Source: Carettochelys insculpta (Eukaryota > Chordata > Testudines > Carettochelyidae). Taken from it: 64,000 nucleotides of DNA. The position numbers were made by a program, and so were the translations under genes. Position 1 is the stretch's first letter; each line of letters starts with the position of its first letter. Of this stretch, positions 11,801 through 23,345 are shown one piece after another. Location: NCBI RefSeq assembly GCF_033958435.1, contig NC_134138.1, positions 78,850,298 through 78,914,297 of the forward strand, given 5' to 3'. The notes beneath the pieces are model-generated. The model worked only from the letters and a program-made list of their open reading frames with translations, had not been told where the DNA came from and ran no database searches.

Positions 11801-12006
11801 CAGTCGTAGAGCACTTTAAAAACTAACAAACTTATCTATTAGGTGCTGAGCTTTCCTGGGACAGACCCACTTCTTCAGATCTGCAAAAATGGGTCTGTCC
11901 CGGGAAAGCTCATCGCCTAACAAATCATTTTGTTAGTCTTTAAACTGCTCCGTGACAGCTGCTTTGTTTTGTTAGAATACAGACTGACAGGGCTACCTCT
12001 CTGTTG
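11800..12006 (+). mobile_element. Penelope-like foldback insertion
   Basis: An inverted arm at about 11,800-11,880 (CACTTTAAAAACTAACAAAC to GGGACAGACCCACTTCTTC) is followed by the forward copy at 11,888-11,960 (GGGTCTGTCCCGGGAAAGCT to TTGTTAGTCTTTAAACTGCT). The terminal tail reading GAATACAGACTGACAGGGC and ACCTCTCTGTT occurs only at the right. The arms are separated by only a few bases, so the RNA would fold into a near-perfect hairpin. No coding sequence is present. Confidence 0.8.
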
Positions 12007-13094
12007 CTAGTTGGTAGTTTTGGGGACTTTTCTCCCATTAGGCAGTTCTTGACACAGCACTATTTCATTTCTAATTTTTATTGTTGAAAGCTCCAGCTGT
12101 AAATCGGGAGCTGAGGCAAACAGAAGCGCCGTTGTTCATATTATTTATTACTTTTATAAATATTAACCACTGCAATAACGTGCAGTGAGCCATCAAGCAG
12201 CAACATTAAAGGCATCTTTATGCAAATTAAATGAAAAGCTAATAGAGTTACTCTAGAAAGAGTAAATAAGTGGTGAGTTGATAAATGCATAAGAATATGC
12301 AGTCTGATAGAGCTTTCTGCCTATCTGAACACATTTCTAGTTCTGATCTAGAGATATAAAACACCTTTAAAATAGTGACATTAACTGAGAAATGTGTATC
12401 TGCTAGCCAAATAGTTATACATCTCACTGTTTGATATTTTTTTTATGGATGAATGATTTGAATGGTTAGTTTTACCACATTTCTGTGTGTGTGTGTGTGT
12501 GTGTTTGTTTTTGTTTTCTCCACGCAGCTTCTGGAAAAGTAATGAATTATATCTGCTACTATCCAAGTCTCCATATACATATCTTGGAGTTGAGCACTTA
12601 AATGAATCTGCTGAGATTGCAACACTGCCAGGATAACTCAAATATGCAAAATCCATACATAGGGAAAAACCCCAGAAGTTTGAAAACTAATGGCCTTCTT
12701 CACAAATTAAACCCACCATTTTCATCCTGTGTTCGGAAAGAATGTGATTGTGCAGCAGTCAGACAGAAATGCTGTTGAGTTGAGTGTATTTGTCTGTGTA
12801 ACGGAATAACTTAGCAATGCTCCCTCTGATCAAGTCCAGCTTTTCAGGGAACGTTCTAGGCACCAGTGGCCAGAAGGATATTGATTAGCGAGAAAACTGG
12901 AAAACCCAAATATGGAAAATGGGAGGCACATGAAGTCCTTGCAGGTTCTTTAGCAAAACTGCCAATTTAAGTATCCCCACAATTGTCTTACCCAGTCAAA
13001 TGGGTCCGTGGACAACCATTATTACTCCTGTCTAACCTTTGCCTTTCCTCTCAATACAGCTTTGATTATTTGCACACTCAATGACTTATTTCCT
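12007..13094. other. No gene recognised
   Basis: AT-rich DNA with one TG microsatellite (12,484-12,505). Nothing else could be supported. Confidence 0.45.
12484..12505. repeat. (TG)n microsatellite
   Basis: About eleven uninterrupted TG units. Confidence 0.9.
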
Positions 13095-13540
13095 AGGTTA
13101 TGGTTACACTAGTGAGTTTTGCAGACAAGACCCTGGTTTTGCCAACAAAACTGGTGGAATGTCCATACACAAAATGCATTTTGTTGACAGTATGTCAACA
13201 AAGTTAGCACTTCCACCAACAACCCTCTGCCTCTCCCAATGGAGGAAGAGCTCCTTTAGTCAACAGGTGCTGTCAAAAAAAAAAAAACGTGTGTGGATGC
13301 CCTGGTGGAGGTCTTCTCTCAACAGGCAGGGCATCCAGGACAATGGTCAGCAGTGTCTGCTGTGTTTCCAGTGCTGGTTTTGGCAGGAGAATAGCCAGGC
13401 ACCCTGGCTGCTCTGTGTACTGGACAGCATGCTCTTCTGATTGGCTTTTATGTGTGGCCAAACTGTCAACAGAAGTTTTGTCTGGAAATGTTTTGTGATA
13501 GTAACTTCTGTTAACAGTGCTGTGGTGTAACCATAGCCCT
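13095..13540. mobile_element. MITE, TCGACAGA/GTCAACA family
   Basis: The left end GGTTATGGTTACACTAG pairs with the right end GTGGTGTAACCATAGCC. Internal words TTTTGTTGACAG, GTCAACAAAG, CTGTCAACAGAAGTTTT and TCTGTTAACAG are those of the 3.56-kb copy. Its CpGs are mostly gone, so this copy looks older. The apparent minus- and plus-strand open frames inside it are not genes. Confidence 0.7.
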
Positions 13541-15649
13541 CAACAGAAAGAATAATGGTAGTGAGAAGAACTGGGCCAGGAGCGAAAGGGGTCATTCACT
13601 CAATCCTTGGTGGGAGGAGAGGGAATAAGGGATCCTGATTTGCTATGGGGGGCAAGAAAATGGGAACTGGAACATACAGAATCACTGGAAAAGGTTGGAA
13701 GACCCAGAATTAAGGTGGAAGGGGCATAGAGGTACATGCAAAGCCTCAGTCATTGTGGGAGGGAGAAGTAGGGGTGCACACAAAGCTGCTGGCATAGGAA
13801 AATTTGGTATGGGTGGAGGAATAATGGGGGGGCACACAGCATCCCTGGTGGGGAAGGGAGGGGGTTGTTGCAAGGAGTCCCACAACTGAGGGATATGGGA
13901 GGATGGCACACAGGAATCACATAGGGGAGAGTGGAGAGATGCAAGGAGCTCCTGGTGTGCACAGTAAGCTTGGCCTACACACTTATGAAGCAAACAGTCC
14001 CTTAATTTAATTTAATTTAAAAATACAGTTTCTAAACTGAGTAGATTTACCCTGGAAGCTGGATCAGAATTGCTGAAACATAGACTGCTTGGGTACGGAC
14101 TGTCTCAGGAAAAAGGGGGTGGGACAGAGATTCTGTTGAAATATGTACCAGCAGGGACTGTCCTCTGACCTTTTAGAAGCCACCTCTCTGTGCCTTTCAC
14201 AAACCTTGATATAAATACATCAATGTGTTTATTCCCTGTTGCTGCAAGAAGACCTAAAATCTTACAATAGCAATGGTCGCTCTTCTTTCGTGCAAAGATC
14301 ACCAGTCTGACAGTTAAAAGACGAAAAGCAAGTTATGCTTTCAGAAACAATAAGTGCAACAGAATGAAAATCACATTATAGTTACAGTCAGAACGTTGTC
14401 ATATACATATACTCCCCACTTAAGTCTGAGTATCTAAACCAAACTCTTTTCCATTCAGACCGATCACTCATTAACTAAGCATACCTAATAAAATATAAGT
14501 CACTATTAGTTTAGCTGGAGTTTGTACAGCTGCAATAGGATGACAAAATTCCAAATCAAGTGAGTAGAGCAATTAAAAATACACAGAAAATGAAGAGTGA
14601 AAGAAAATTCAGCTTAGCTCTCAAACTCTGAAAACTCATGTTACCTGAAGAATCAGTTCCAAAATATAATGTAGAGAATTATATAGACTGTTTTGCATAG
14701 TCATGTACTTCCTTTTCTTTCTGCCTTCCCTACCAGCGGACACATTTTGTTTTCTTGCATAACAGCTGTTCATCTCAAATGTGGGATGTGATTTTGACAT
14801 CCCACTGTCTGGCATTTGTGCACAAATCTATTGAATATTCCAGTGTGAGACTAAGCATAGCATTCTGTCTGGTAAGGGATGTGAACCAGAAAGAATGTGC
14901 GGAAAAATAAAGATAATGCACGTGCAAAAAAACTATCTGCAGTATTGGCCAGTCAAGATGGCAAATTAGGAAGTGCTTACAAAATCCATTCAGGAATCCA
15001 GACGACTCCACTGTAGGAAGTAAAAACAATAGCCCTGCCTGAAGCCTGCATGTGTGTGGGGGAGGGTCTTCATTGACTCTAGAAAGGCCTCAGTTCAGGC
15101 CCATTTAGAGATGCACACGTCAGGGTCTTTTTTCTTAGGTGTTCCCTCTTCAATTTGTGAAGTCTCTGTCAGCCGCAGAAGCCCTTGTCGTCAATTCAAA
15201 ACAGCCAGTGACATTACATGTTCTCCAATCTGAGAAAAAATAGAATATAAATGTTTGGTTTAAGCATGATAGACTATAGCTGAGGTCAGCCAGGGGAGAT
15301 GTTCATTGGCTGTTATTTTGTTTTTAGAAATAGCACATCTTAATTGTATCTTAGCACACGTGTTTTAAATTGTTAGAAAATTTTGGTTATATTTAACTAA
15401 GTGAAATAAACTACATGAGCAATGGAAGAGGATGGGCACTATTGACAAGACAGTCTCCATAAGCAAAAGACACGGGACGCAAAGTGAAAGGAAACCTTTA
15501 ACACCGATTTATTCCCTCCCCACCAAGCTTCCTTGCCCATCATCTGTATCGGAAAGATGAACTTCTGTTTCGTTTTCACAAAAATGATGATAAATTTTAT
15601 ATTAGTAAACAGGATGCCAAATGGATCTCCGTAAACAATTATAAACAGG
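13541..15649. other. No gene recognised; G-rich patch at 13.6-13.95 kb
   Basis: 13,560-13,950 is purine-rich and G-rich on the plus strand (GGGAGGAG- and GGGGGG-type words), which creates open frames by composition only. The rest is AT-rich with no supported feature. Confidence 0.4.
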
Positions 15650-16053
15650 CTTTTGTCAGAAAATCCCGCGGAGTGTCTACGTGCAAAATGTGCTTGTCGA
15701 CAGACTGTCAACAAAACCCGGCACATCTGCTGACAGCGTTGTGTCTCTTCATGTTTAGGTATAATGCCTTTGTCAACAGTTTTCTGTCTGCAAAAAAGCT
15801 GAAGAGAGGCTCCAGGGGCCCTCTGTCCGCAGACAGGTCTGCTGGTTCACTGGGCAGCTCTGCTTGCTGAGCTTTCAGTGAGCTGTTCTGTCGAGAGAGC
15901 AGCCAGCCAGTCTGGCCAGTCTTTTTTGGCAAAGCGGGTTGCCCTTTCAATCCGCTTTTGTGTGTGGACGTGATCTGTCAACAGAAGTTTTGCTGTAAGA
16001 TCTCTTCTGACAGTAACTTTTGTCGCCAGATCGCTGTAGTGTAAATGTAGCCT
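15650..16053. mobile_element. MITE, TCGACAGA family, left end degraded
   Basis: The right end TCGCTGTAGTGTAAATGTAGCC is the usual family terminus. Internal TGTCGACAGACTGTCAACAAA, CTGTCAACAGAAGTTTTG and TCTGTCGAGAGAGC match the other copies. The left terminus is not clear and may be truncated near 15,650-15,675. Confidence 0.65.
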
Positions 16054-17795
16054 TCTTGTCTGCTGCTCCTCCTGGATCCTCTCACAGGGGCAGTTCCTTC
16101 GGCCAGGGGCCAAAAGGGAAGTGGAAGGATAGTAGCTAAACAGTGACCAAAAGAACACCTTAGATGAACTGGTTGTGGAAACAGGGATTTAGCCATTCTT
16201 TGTCCCCCAGCTGGTCTTTTTCTCCTCACCCCAGTGCAATCTATCTACTTAAATCACCACTATCACGGTATCATTAGAGTCCCTCCTACTAGTATTTTCT
16301 CACCTCCTTTCTCAAAGAGAGAACCCTTAGAGCCTGCTCTTCCCAGGGGGTGGGGACTAGCTGCTCAAATGGGGTTCAACAGACTCATGAGCCCTTCTTA
16401 TGGAAATTGCTGACGGGATGGATCCTCTTGGAGTTGCAGTTCCCTGGACTGAATACAGGAATGTATCCCATCCACTTCAGTACAATAGATGTGAATTGGT
16501 GGGGTGGAGGGGAACTGTTACTATCTGAAGTATTACTATCTCCTGGAAAGTTTGTGGGTTTTTTGGCTGTGTGTGGATATAACAGAAGATTATCATTCAT
16601 TACAAAAACATAAAGCTGAAGCTCTAGCTCTGATACCACGTTTCCCAAGAGCTACAGACTCCAGGGCAAAGAAAGCCTTCACACAGCTGCAACCTGGGTT
16701 GCTTAAAGTTCTCAAAACACCCACAGCAATTTATTCAAAAAATATGAAATCCATCATTTACCAGTATAAACAAGATTCACATAAATATGTGCTCATTTTG
16801 GGGAAGTGAAAGTGCATCAGCATGGTATTTTTAAGTGTTTTTTTTAATAGAAAAAAAGCCCTGTAATCCATGGCATAATTTCAGAAGGATGTTTGTATTA
16901 TGCCATATTCTTATATTGCCCCATCACAATAATAACCAGAGTGCCCCTTGAGCATTAATTATTTTATGGGCACACAACTCAAGCTTGCAGGAGCAACAGA
17001 GAAATGAAGTTGCTTTTTCAAATTCTCAGTTTTCTGCGATATCTTTGGGCAATACCTTTGAAGTCCACTATATTATAAATGCAAAGTTTATGTATTATTG
17101 TGGAATTGTATGTAACTTCTTGGACGTGGCGGGAAACGCATGACCAATGCGGTGTGCTTCAGATGACTATTTTCAACAATGTGTGAGACAAGAATGAACT
17201 ATGGGGGAAAACAAGTGAAGATTTCCCAGGAAATCTCTATGGGGAGCTTGATGCAAATATATCCTCTCCTGTTGTGGAACAACTCAAACATTTGAAGCTT
17301 CTCCTCCAGGAGAGGACTTTAGTCTGCTCATTACTGGTTACATAAGGACAAGCTCAAAAGCCAAAGGAAGAATGAGCAACTGGAGACCGTACTTGAACTG
17401 ACCCAACAGCTGTTACGAATTTACGACCACAGAAAACCCAATTGGAAGGGCTGATTATTTACCAGATCTCTTGCTGGAGTTGGGGGTGATCTCTGATTAG
17501 TTTATTAGCATGTTTTAAAGCTCTTTCGTTGTATTTAAGAGTATGCATAAGACTAATCATGCTTGCTTAGGAAGGGCTGTTGTGGAGCATATAGTTATGG
17601 ACAATGACAGTCGCTGAGGAGAACACAAAGGAAACCTGCATGGACAGTGATTTAGTGTGGAATTCACTGTGTAGGCAAAGAACCATGCAGCAGTAAATAC
17701 TAACCAGGAACCTAGAATGGTACCCTTGCTGGACCACAAGGAAGAAATGCAGGTGCATTTGTGTGAAACTGTGGCAGTTAAATATCCTCCTTTAC
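16054..17795. other. No gene recognised
   Basis: AT-rich sequence with no repeat boundaries or splice-supported open frames that I can defend. Confidence 0.4.
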
Positions 17796-18067
17796 TGTAG
17801 TATCTGAAACAGCAACGAAGGGTCCTGTGGCACCTTATAGACTAACAGAAAAGTTTTGAGCATGAGCTTTCATGAGCACAGACTCACTTCATCAGATGCT
17901 GGTCTTGGAAATCTGCAGGGCCAGGTATAAATAAGCCAGAGCAAGGGTGGGGATAACAAGGTTAGCTCAGTCAGCAAGGGTGAGACTTACTACTAGCAGT
18001 TGATCTGGAGGTGTGAACACCAAGGGAGGGGAAGCTGCTTCTGTATTTAGCCAGCCATTCGCAGTCT

Positions 18068-18666
18068 TTGTTTAAGCCAGAGCTGAGGGTGTCGAATTTG
18101 CAGATGAATTGTAGCTCAGAAATTTCTCTTTGGACTCTGGTCCTGAAATTTCTCCTCACACACACCTATTTCAGATTTGGCAACGATGTATACCTTCAAA
18201 TCAGCGGCACAGCTATGGGTACCCGCATGGCCCTCAATATGCCAATATTTTCATGGCTGACCTGGAACAGCGCTTCCTTATCTCTCGTCCACTAACACCC
18301 CGTCTCTGCTTATGCTACATTGATGACATCTTCATCATCTGGACCCATGGGAAGGAGACTCTGGAGGAATTCCACCGGGACTTCAACAACTTTCACCCCA
18401 ACATCAACCTCAGCCTGGAACAGTCCACACAGGAGATCCACTTCCTGGACACCATGGTGCTAATACACGATGGCCACATCAATACCACCCTGTACTGTAA
18501 ACCTACTGACCGCTACGCCTACCTTCATGCCTCCAGCTTCCATCCCAGACACACCACACGATCCATTGTCTACAGCCAAGCGCTAAAATATAATCGCATT
18601 TGCTCCAACCCCTCCAACAGAGACAAACACCTACAGGATCTCTACCAAGCGTTCTTGAAACTGTAA
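18068..18666 (+). pseudogene. Penelope-like reverse transcriptase, truncated and frameshifted
   Basis: This encodes the C-terminal half of a Penelope-type reverse transcriptase, the enzyme that copies the element's RNA into DNA. Visible motifs are an AMGT-type B motif in one frame (GTAMGTRMA, near 18,210), then after a frameshift PQYANIFMADLE, the catalytic YIDDIFIIW (near 18,320, with both aspartates kept), and downstream HFLDTMV and TTLYCKPTDRYAYLH, which are typical of the Penelope thumb region. The finger domain and N-terminus are missing because the element is 5'-truncated and begins with an inverted arm. The frame closes with TAA at 18,664-18,666, separating it from the GIY-YIG part; the two are normally one protein. 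It is non-functional as it stands. Confidence 0.93.
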
Positions 18667-19461
18667 TACCCACCTGAGGAAGTGAAAAAACAGATCAACA
18701 GAGCCAGACGTGTGCCACGAAGCCTCTTACTGCAGGACAAGCCCAAGAGAGAAACCAACAGAACACCACTAGCCATCACCTACAGTCCTCAGCTAAAACC
18801 TCTACAGCGCATCATCAGGGATTTACAACCCATCCTGGACAATGATCCGCCACTTTCACAGGCCTTGGGAGGCAGACCAGTCCTTGCCCACAGACAACCT
18901 GCCAACCTGAAGCAAATCCTAACCAGCAACTATACACGGCACCACAGTCACTGTAACTCAGGGACCCATCCATGCAACAAACCTTGTTGCCAGCTCTGCC
19001 CACATATCTACACCAGCAACACCATTACAGGACCTAACCAGATCAGCCACACCATCATGGGTTCATTCAGCTGCACATCTACCAATATAATTCATACCAT
19101 CATGTGCCAGCAATGCCCCTCTGCTATATACATCAGACAAACTGGACAGTCTCTACGTAAAAGAATAAACGCACACAAATCAGATATCAGAAATGGCAAT
19201 ATACAAAAACCCATAGGAGAGCACTTCAATCTCCCAGGCCACACAGTAGCAGACTTAAAAGTAGCTATGCCACAGCAAAGACATTTCAGGACCAGAGTCC
19301 AAAGAGAAATTTCTGAGCTACAATTCATCTGCAAATTCGACGCCCTCAGCTCTGGCTTAAACAAAGACTGCGAATGGCTGGCTAAATACAGAAGCAGCTT
19401 CCCCTCCCTTGGTGTTCACACCTCCAGATCAGCTGCTGGTAGTAAGCCTCACCCTTGCTGA
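18667..19461 (+). pseudogene. Penelope-like linker and GIY-YIG endonuclease remnant
   Basis: In frame after the stop at 18,664, this continues the same polyprotein. An Arg/Lys-rich linker is followed by the cysteine-rich block CNKPCCQLCPHIY (near 18,975-19,015), the CQQCP motif, and then a GIY-YIG-like core, AIYIRQTGQSLRKRINAH, with HFNLPGH downstream. In active family members the second half of the signature reads YIGQT; here the glycine is an arginine. The GIY-YIG nuclease makes the DNA nick used for target-primed synthesis. Its C-terminal part (FRTRVQREISELQFICKFD and following) lies inside the 342-bp 3' arm and is therefore also present in reverse complement at 17,971-18,149. The reading frame itself is open for about 260 codons. 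Confidence 0.93.
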
Positions 19462-19712
19462 CTGAGCTAACCTTGTTATCCCCACCCTTGCTCTGGCTTA
19501 TTTATACCTGGCCCTGCAGATTTCCAAGACCAGCATCTGATGAAGTGAGTCTGTGCTCACGAAAGCTCATGCTCAAAACTTTTCTGTTAGTCTATAAGGT
19601 GCCACAGGACCCTTTGTTGCTGTTACAGATCCAGACTAACACGGCTACCCCTCCGATACTTGTAGTATCTGAGTGTCTTACCATCTTTAATGCGCTCTTC
19701 CTTACAACAAAC

Positions 19713-20370
19713 CCATAGAATCATAGGGCTGGAAGGGCCCACAGGAGGTCATCCAGTCCAGCCGCCTGCTTCAAGCAGGATCAGTCCCCCCTAAGTCATC
19801 CCAGCCAGGACCTTGTCAAGCCAGGACTTAAAAACCTTGAGGGATGAAGAATCCACCACCTCTCTAGGCAACACGTTCCAATGCTTCAACACCCTCCTGG
19901 TGAAATAGTCCTTCCTAATAGCCAACCTACACCTCTCCCTCTTCAACTTCAGACCATGACTCCTTGTTCTGCCATCTGACTCCACTGAGAACAGTTTCTC
20001 TCCATCCTCTTTAGAGCTTCCCTTCAAGAAGTTGAAGGCTGCTATTAAATCACCCCTATGTCTTCTCTTCTGTAAACTAAACAAGCCGAAATCCCTCAGC
20101 CTATCCTCATAGGTCTTGTGCTCCAGCCCCTTAACCATTTTTTTTTGCCCTCCGCTGAACCTGCTCCAGCAAATCCACATCCTTTTCATACTGGGAGGTC
20201 CCAAAACTGGACACAATATTCCACATGTGGCCTGACCAGTGCCGAATAGAGGGGAACAACTACTTCTCTAGATCTGCTTAAAATGCGCCCCCTAATGCAC
20301 CCTAGTATGCCATTGGCCCTCTTGGCTATGGGGGAACACTGTTTACTCATATCCAGCCCATGATTATTGA
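19713..20370 (-). mobile_element. CR1 LINE 3' portion
   Basis: On the minus strand this ends with GGCTGGACTGGATGACCTCC and the CCCTATGATTCTATG terminus at 19,713-19,730. Upstream it encodes the degraded end of the CR1 polymerase: KTYEDRLRDFGLFSLQKRR, then RGDLIAAFNFLKG and LDKVLAGM are readable. It lacks the reverse transcriptase core, so it is a 5'-truncated, dead copy. It sits about 40 bp to the right of the Penelope-like insertion. Confidence 0.93.
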
Positions 20371-20484
20371 AGCATTAGCCCCTCTGCACAGAGAATCTGT
20401 GTGACTTGCCTAAGGTCAGATAGGAAGTCTGTAACAGAACAAAGAATTGAATTTTGAGTCCCAGCAGAGTCCATTAACTATACT

Positions 20485-20895
20485 TAAGGATCCAGTTCTG
20501 TCACAGAGGTCATGGAGCCTGTGACTTTCATGGACTTCTGTGACTTCTTCAGTTAACTCACCCCACTGCAGTGGCAGGGCTGGAGCAGCTGTCAGTCCAA
20601 ATCCAGGAGCAGTGGTAGGGCCAGCGTAGCAGCCAGTGATCAGCCCCTAAGATTGCTAGAGCAGGGGGGCTAGTGAGTTGATCCCAAGGCCAGAGCAGGA
20701 GCGGGCACCGCAACCAGACTGAGTCAGAAGCAGAAGGCGTCTATCAACAGTTAGTGGGACTGTACCTATTAGCTGCTGCCACTCCCCAGATGTTTTTAGT
20801 AACAGTCATGGACAGATTACAGGCTTCCATGAATTTTATTGCCTGCAACTTGTCTGTGACTTTTACCAGAAATACCCATGACAAAAATCTTAACC
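20485..20895. repeat. Palindromic interspersed repeat (CATGAC type)
   Basis: The left part carries CTGTCACAGAGGTCATGGAG and GACTTTCATGGACTTCTGTG. The right part, 20,795-20,890, folds on itself (AGTAACAGTCATGGACAGAT against TTGTCTGTGACTTTTACC) and ends ACCCATGACAAAAATC. It resembles a palindromic DNA-transposon-like repeat common in turtles, but the family was not fixed. Confidence 0.45.
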
Positions 20896-22696
20896 TTAAG
20901 AATACTCTCCTGCTTTTTATATTATCCTCCCTCTTCTTGGAAGCACAGCCATTAAAATGGAAGCATTTCTGGGTGTGATGTAAGAGCACTCACTACCCAG
21001 AATGAGCATTTATACCATTTAAAAAATATAAACTTAACAAACTGGAGTGTTCTCTTGGGGTATTGTCTTGACATTTCAAGTAATATGCAAGATATCTAGA
21101 AAGGTTTATAGGTATATAGGCATCAATAGGTATTTCTGTGGGAAAGAAAATCCCACTGAAACGTTTATTGAATCTAGCCTCAGAATTGTGATGATGCACT
21201 TAAAAGTCCATTTTCTCTAAAAATAACATCTGGTCCATGCTGGATTGTAGATTGCTAGCAAGCTGACTACAGACATTGCACTTTGTATTGAACTTGCATG
21301 GGAAATCTGCACCTTTTCACTATGTGGTGAAGGTTATGCATTACTTAATAAAGACAGTTTTTTCTTGATACAAATAGCACATAAATATTTAGTGAAAAGC
21401 AACTTCTTTGTCCTCTTTTGTGGACTTTTCATCTTAGTCGTCTGCACGTATCAGTGAGAGGTTTACTGGGGCAGCAATTTAACTATTATTTAAGTAAAAT
21501 AGAATCAGAATGTTTATTATTTTTTAAAAGAGTACATTTATTTATTTGTGTTCTGTATTATGATAAATGACTCCTGGGCATACTTTGAATCTATTTATTC
21601 CTTTGGTAATATGTCTCATTTACCGATCTGATATTTTTTCCTTTACAGTTGTGGCTTAGAGTAGACAAACACACAAGCACCATTTAACAGAATTTGCACA
21701 TGACTGCTTGAATAATTGTGTAAGGAGGAAGCTTAGGCATGATTTGTTTGCTAAGGTTAATTAGCTTTGGGCTCAGGCAGGGAAGAGCAAAAAGGTATAC
21801 ACCCCTCCTCCTTTCAGAGTGGGTGTGATTTTGAGCAGGCTGGGTACAAACAGGTCTAAACAAATATTTCAACATTATGGATACATTTGGCAGCGACTTC
21901 ACAGTTAGAGTTGAGTTATAAATTGGAATTAAAATAGACTATAAATTGAGATTAAAATAGACCGTGGATTCCTTTCTCTCTCTAAAAGTAAGTTGCCAAT
22001 TGCTGTGAAATTTCCTTTCAGAGTTAGTTATTGTGCCTGCTCTGCTGCACCACAGTCTGGCAAACCATGGATGTGCTGAGGCCTGCCTCTGTTTCCCCTT
22101 CAGTGGGGCAGCAATAGGTTCATGTGAACAACTGAGGCAAGGAGAACTCAAACAAATACTTTAAACAACATAAACATAGCTCCATTTAAAGATGTCCTCA
22201 GACAGGAGCATTTGAACAATAGTTGAAAGCCTCTTGCCTCAGAATCCACGGTTGGGCCACTTAAAAAAAGTCCAACCAAAAAGTCTCCAAAGAACTAGGC
22301 GAGTTATCACCGCCCCTTGCTAGTCATGCATCTTTAGTTCACATGTTATGCTCTCCCCTTCCTCCTCTTCAAGATTTAAACAGATCAACCCAGGTAGGGG
22401 TGGGGTGTGAGGAAAGGGAGCCTCCTTAATTATAGGTAGGTGGTTCTCTAATTGCAGCTCTTGGGCAGCTTTTTAAAGGTAGTGCACTCCTGTCACAGAT
22501 TTCCATGCAGCTTTGATTAGGTTCTCGTCATAACTGTTTTAGTAGGAAGACTTTTAATTTTCAATCTGATATAAATTTTTCCATGGCAAGCTTAATTTGC
22601 ACTGCTGATGAATGACTCTTAAAAACACCCTTGTCCTGCTACATTAAACTTGTTAGAGATGTGGTTTTTAGGAGATCTGATGCAACGGGTAATATA
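20896..22696. other. No gene recognised
   Basis: AT-rich DNA. The only open frames are under 75 codons and lack splice or domain support. Confidence 0.45.
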
Positions 22697-22699
22697 TGG

Positions 22700-23345
22700 C
22701 AGACCCTCGAGTTACACAAGGGCAATGTTCACACACACACACCCTGTAACTCAAATTTCACATAAATTGGGGGTGGGGAGTGGCTTTTCTCCTGGTGGAA
22801 CGCACATTCTGCAGCTGAGGAAAGAGCAGGAGCACTGAAGCTCCTCTTGAAAGGTAAGTCCTGGAGTTTGCAGGGGTAGTTGGAGGAGGGTTAAGCCTGG
22901 TGATGGGTTGGGCCATGGGAGTGGGGCAGGGGGGTTAAGCCGGGGTGGGTTAGGGCTCTGGGGGAGCAGAGGTGGAGTTGAACCAGAGACAGAGCTGTGT
23001 ATGGGGGGTGGTTGAGCTAGAACCATTTGCAGGGGTGGTGAGCCTATCCGCAGGGGGGTGCTGGATTGGGGCTGGGAGGGGGTTTGAACTGGGGAGGGGG
23101 ATTGAGCCTGAGTTGCACACAGGAGGTTTGAACCGGGGCTAGGGTGTTGAGCCAGAGCCACAAGTGGGCAGTGGTGAGCCAGAGCCAGAGCTGGGGGTGG
23201 GGGTGAGCTGGAGCCGCACTCGGGTGGTGAGTGGGGCTGGGGGGAGGTGGAACCGGGGCCACAGAGAGTGGGATTTTGAGTTGCACTTAATTAGTGTTAA
23301 TGTGAGTTAAGTTCAACTTGAGATAGTACATTTTGAGGGTGTACC
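22700..23345 (+). mobile_element. DNA-transposon-like repeat with GC-rich repetitive core (copy 1)
   Basis: The ends are CAGACCCTCGAGTTACAC on the left and a right end whose complement is GGTACACCCTCAAAATGTAC. Both match the termini of the inverted copy at 29,467-29,975. The core is a degenerate minisatellite of GGGTTGAGCC / GGAGCCAGAGCC-type words. A perfect 5' splice-site consensus, GAAAG|GTAAGTCCTGG, lies near 22,850 and is conserved in copy 2. The long minus-strand proline-rich open frames are products of the repeat. Confidence 0.7.

Larger units (their letters stand above)
17796..19672 (+). mobile_element. Penelope-like retroelement with 12-bp target duplication and inverted 5' arm
   Basis: The insertion proper is 17,808-19,660, flanked by the exact 12-bp direct repeat TGTAGTATCTGA at 17,796-17,807 and 19,661-19,672. 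It starts with an inverted arm (17,808-18,149) that is the reverse complement of its own 3' region (19,283-19,624). Both arms are 342 bp long. The last 36 bp (19,625-19,660: CAGATCCAGACTAACACGGC then TACCCC and so on) occur only at the 3' end. Between the arms lie remnants of the reverse transcriptase palm and a GIY-YIG region. Penelope-like elements combine exactly these two domains and often have inverted or rearranged 5' ends. The copy is 5'-truncated within the RT, carries a frameshift and a stop, and is inactive. Confidence 0.95.

Noticed and set aside
17971..18165. Minus-strand frame that looks like a small protein
   Set aside because: It is the inverted copy of the C-terminal end of the Penelope-like protein, not a separate gene.
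18815..19003. Minus-strand frame opposite the Penelope-like linker
   Set aside because: Shadow of the plus-strand coding sequence.
22751..23286. Proline-rich minus-strand frames
   Set aside because: They translate the degenerate GC-rich repeat core of the element at 22,700-23,345. The same type of frame appears in the other copy.
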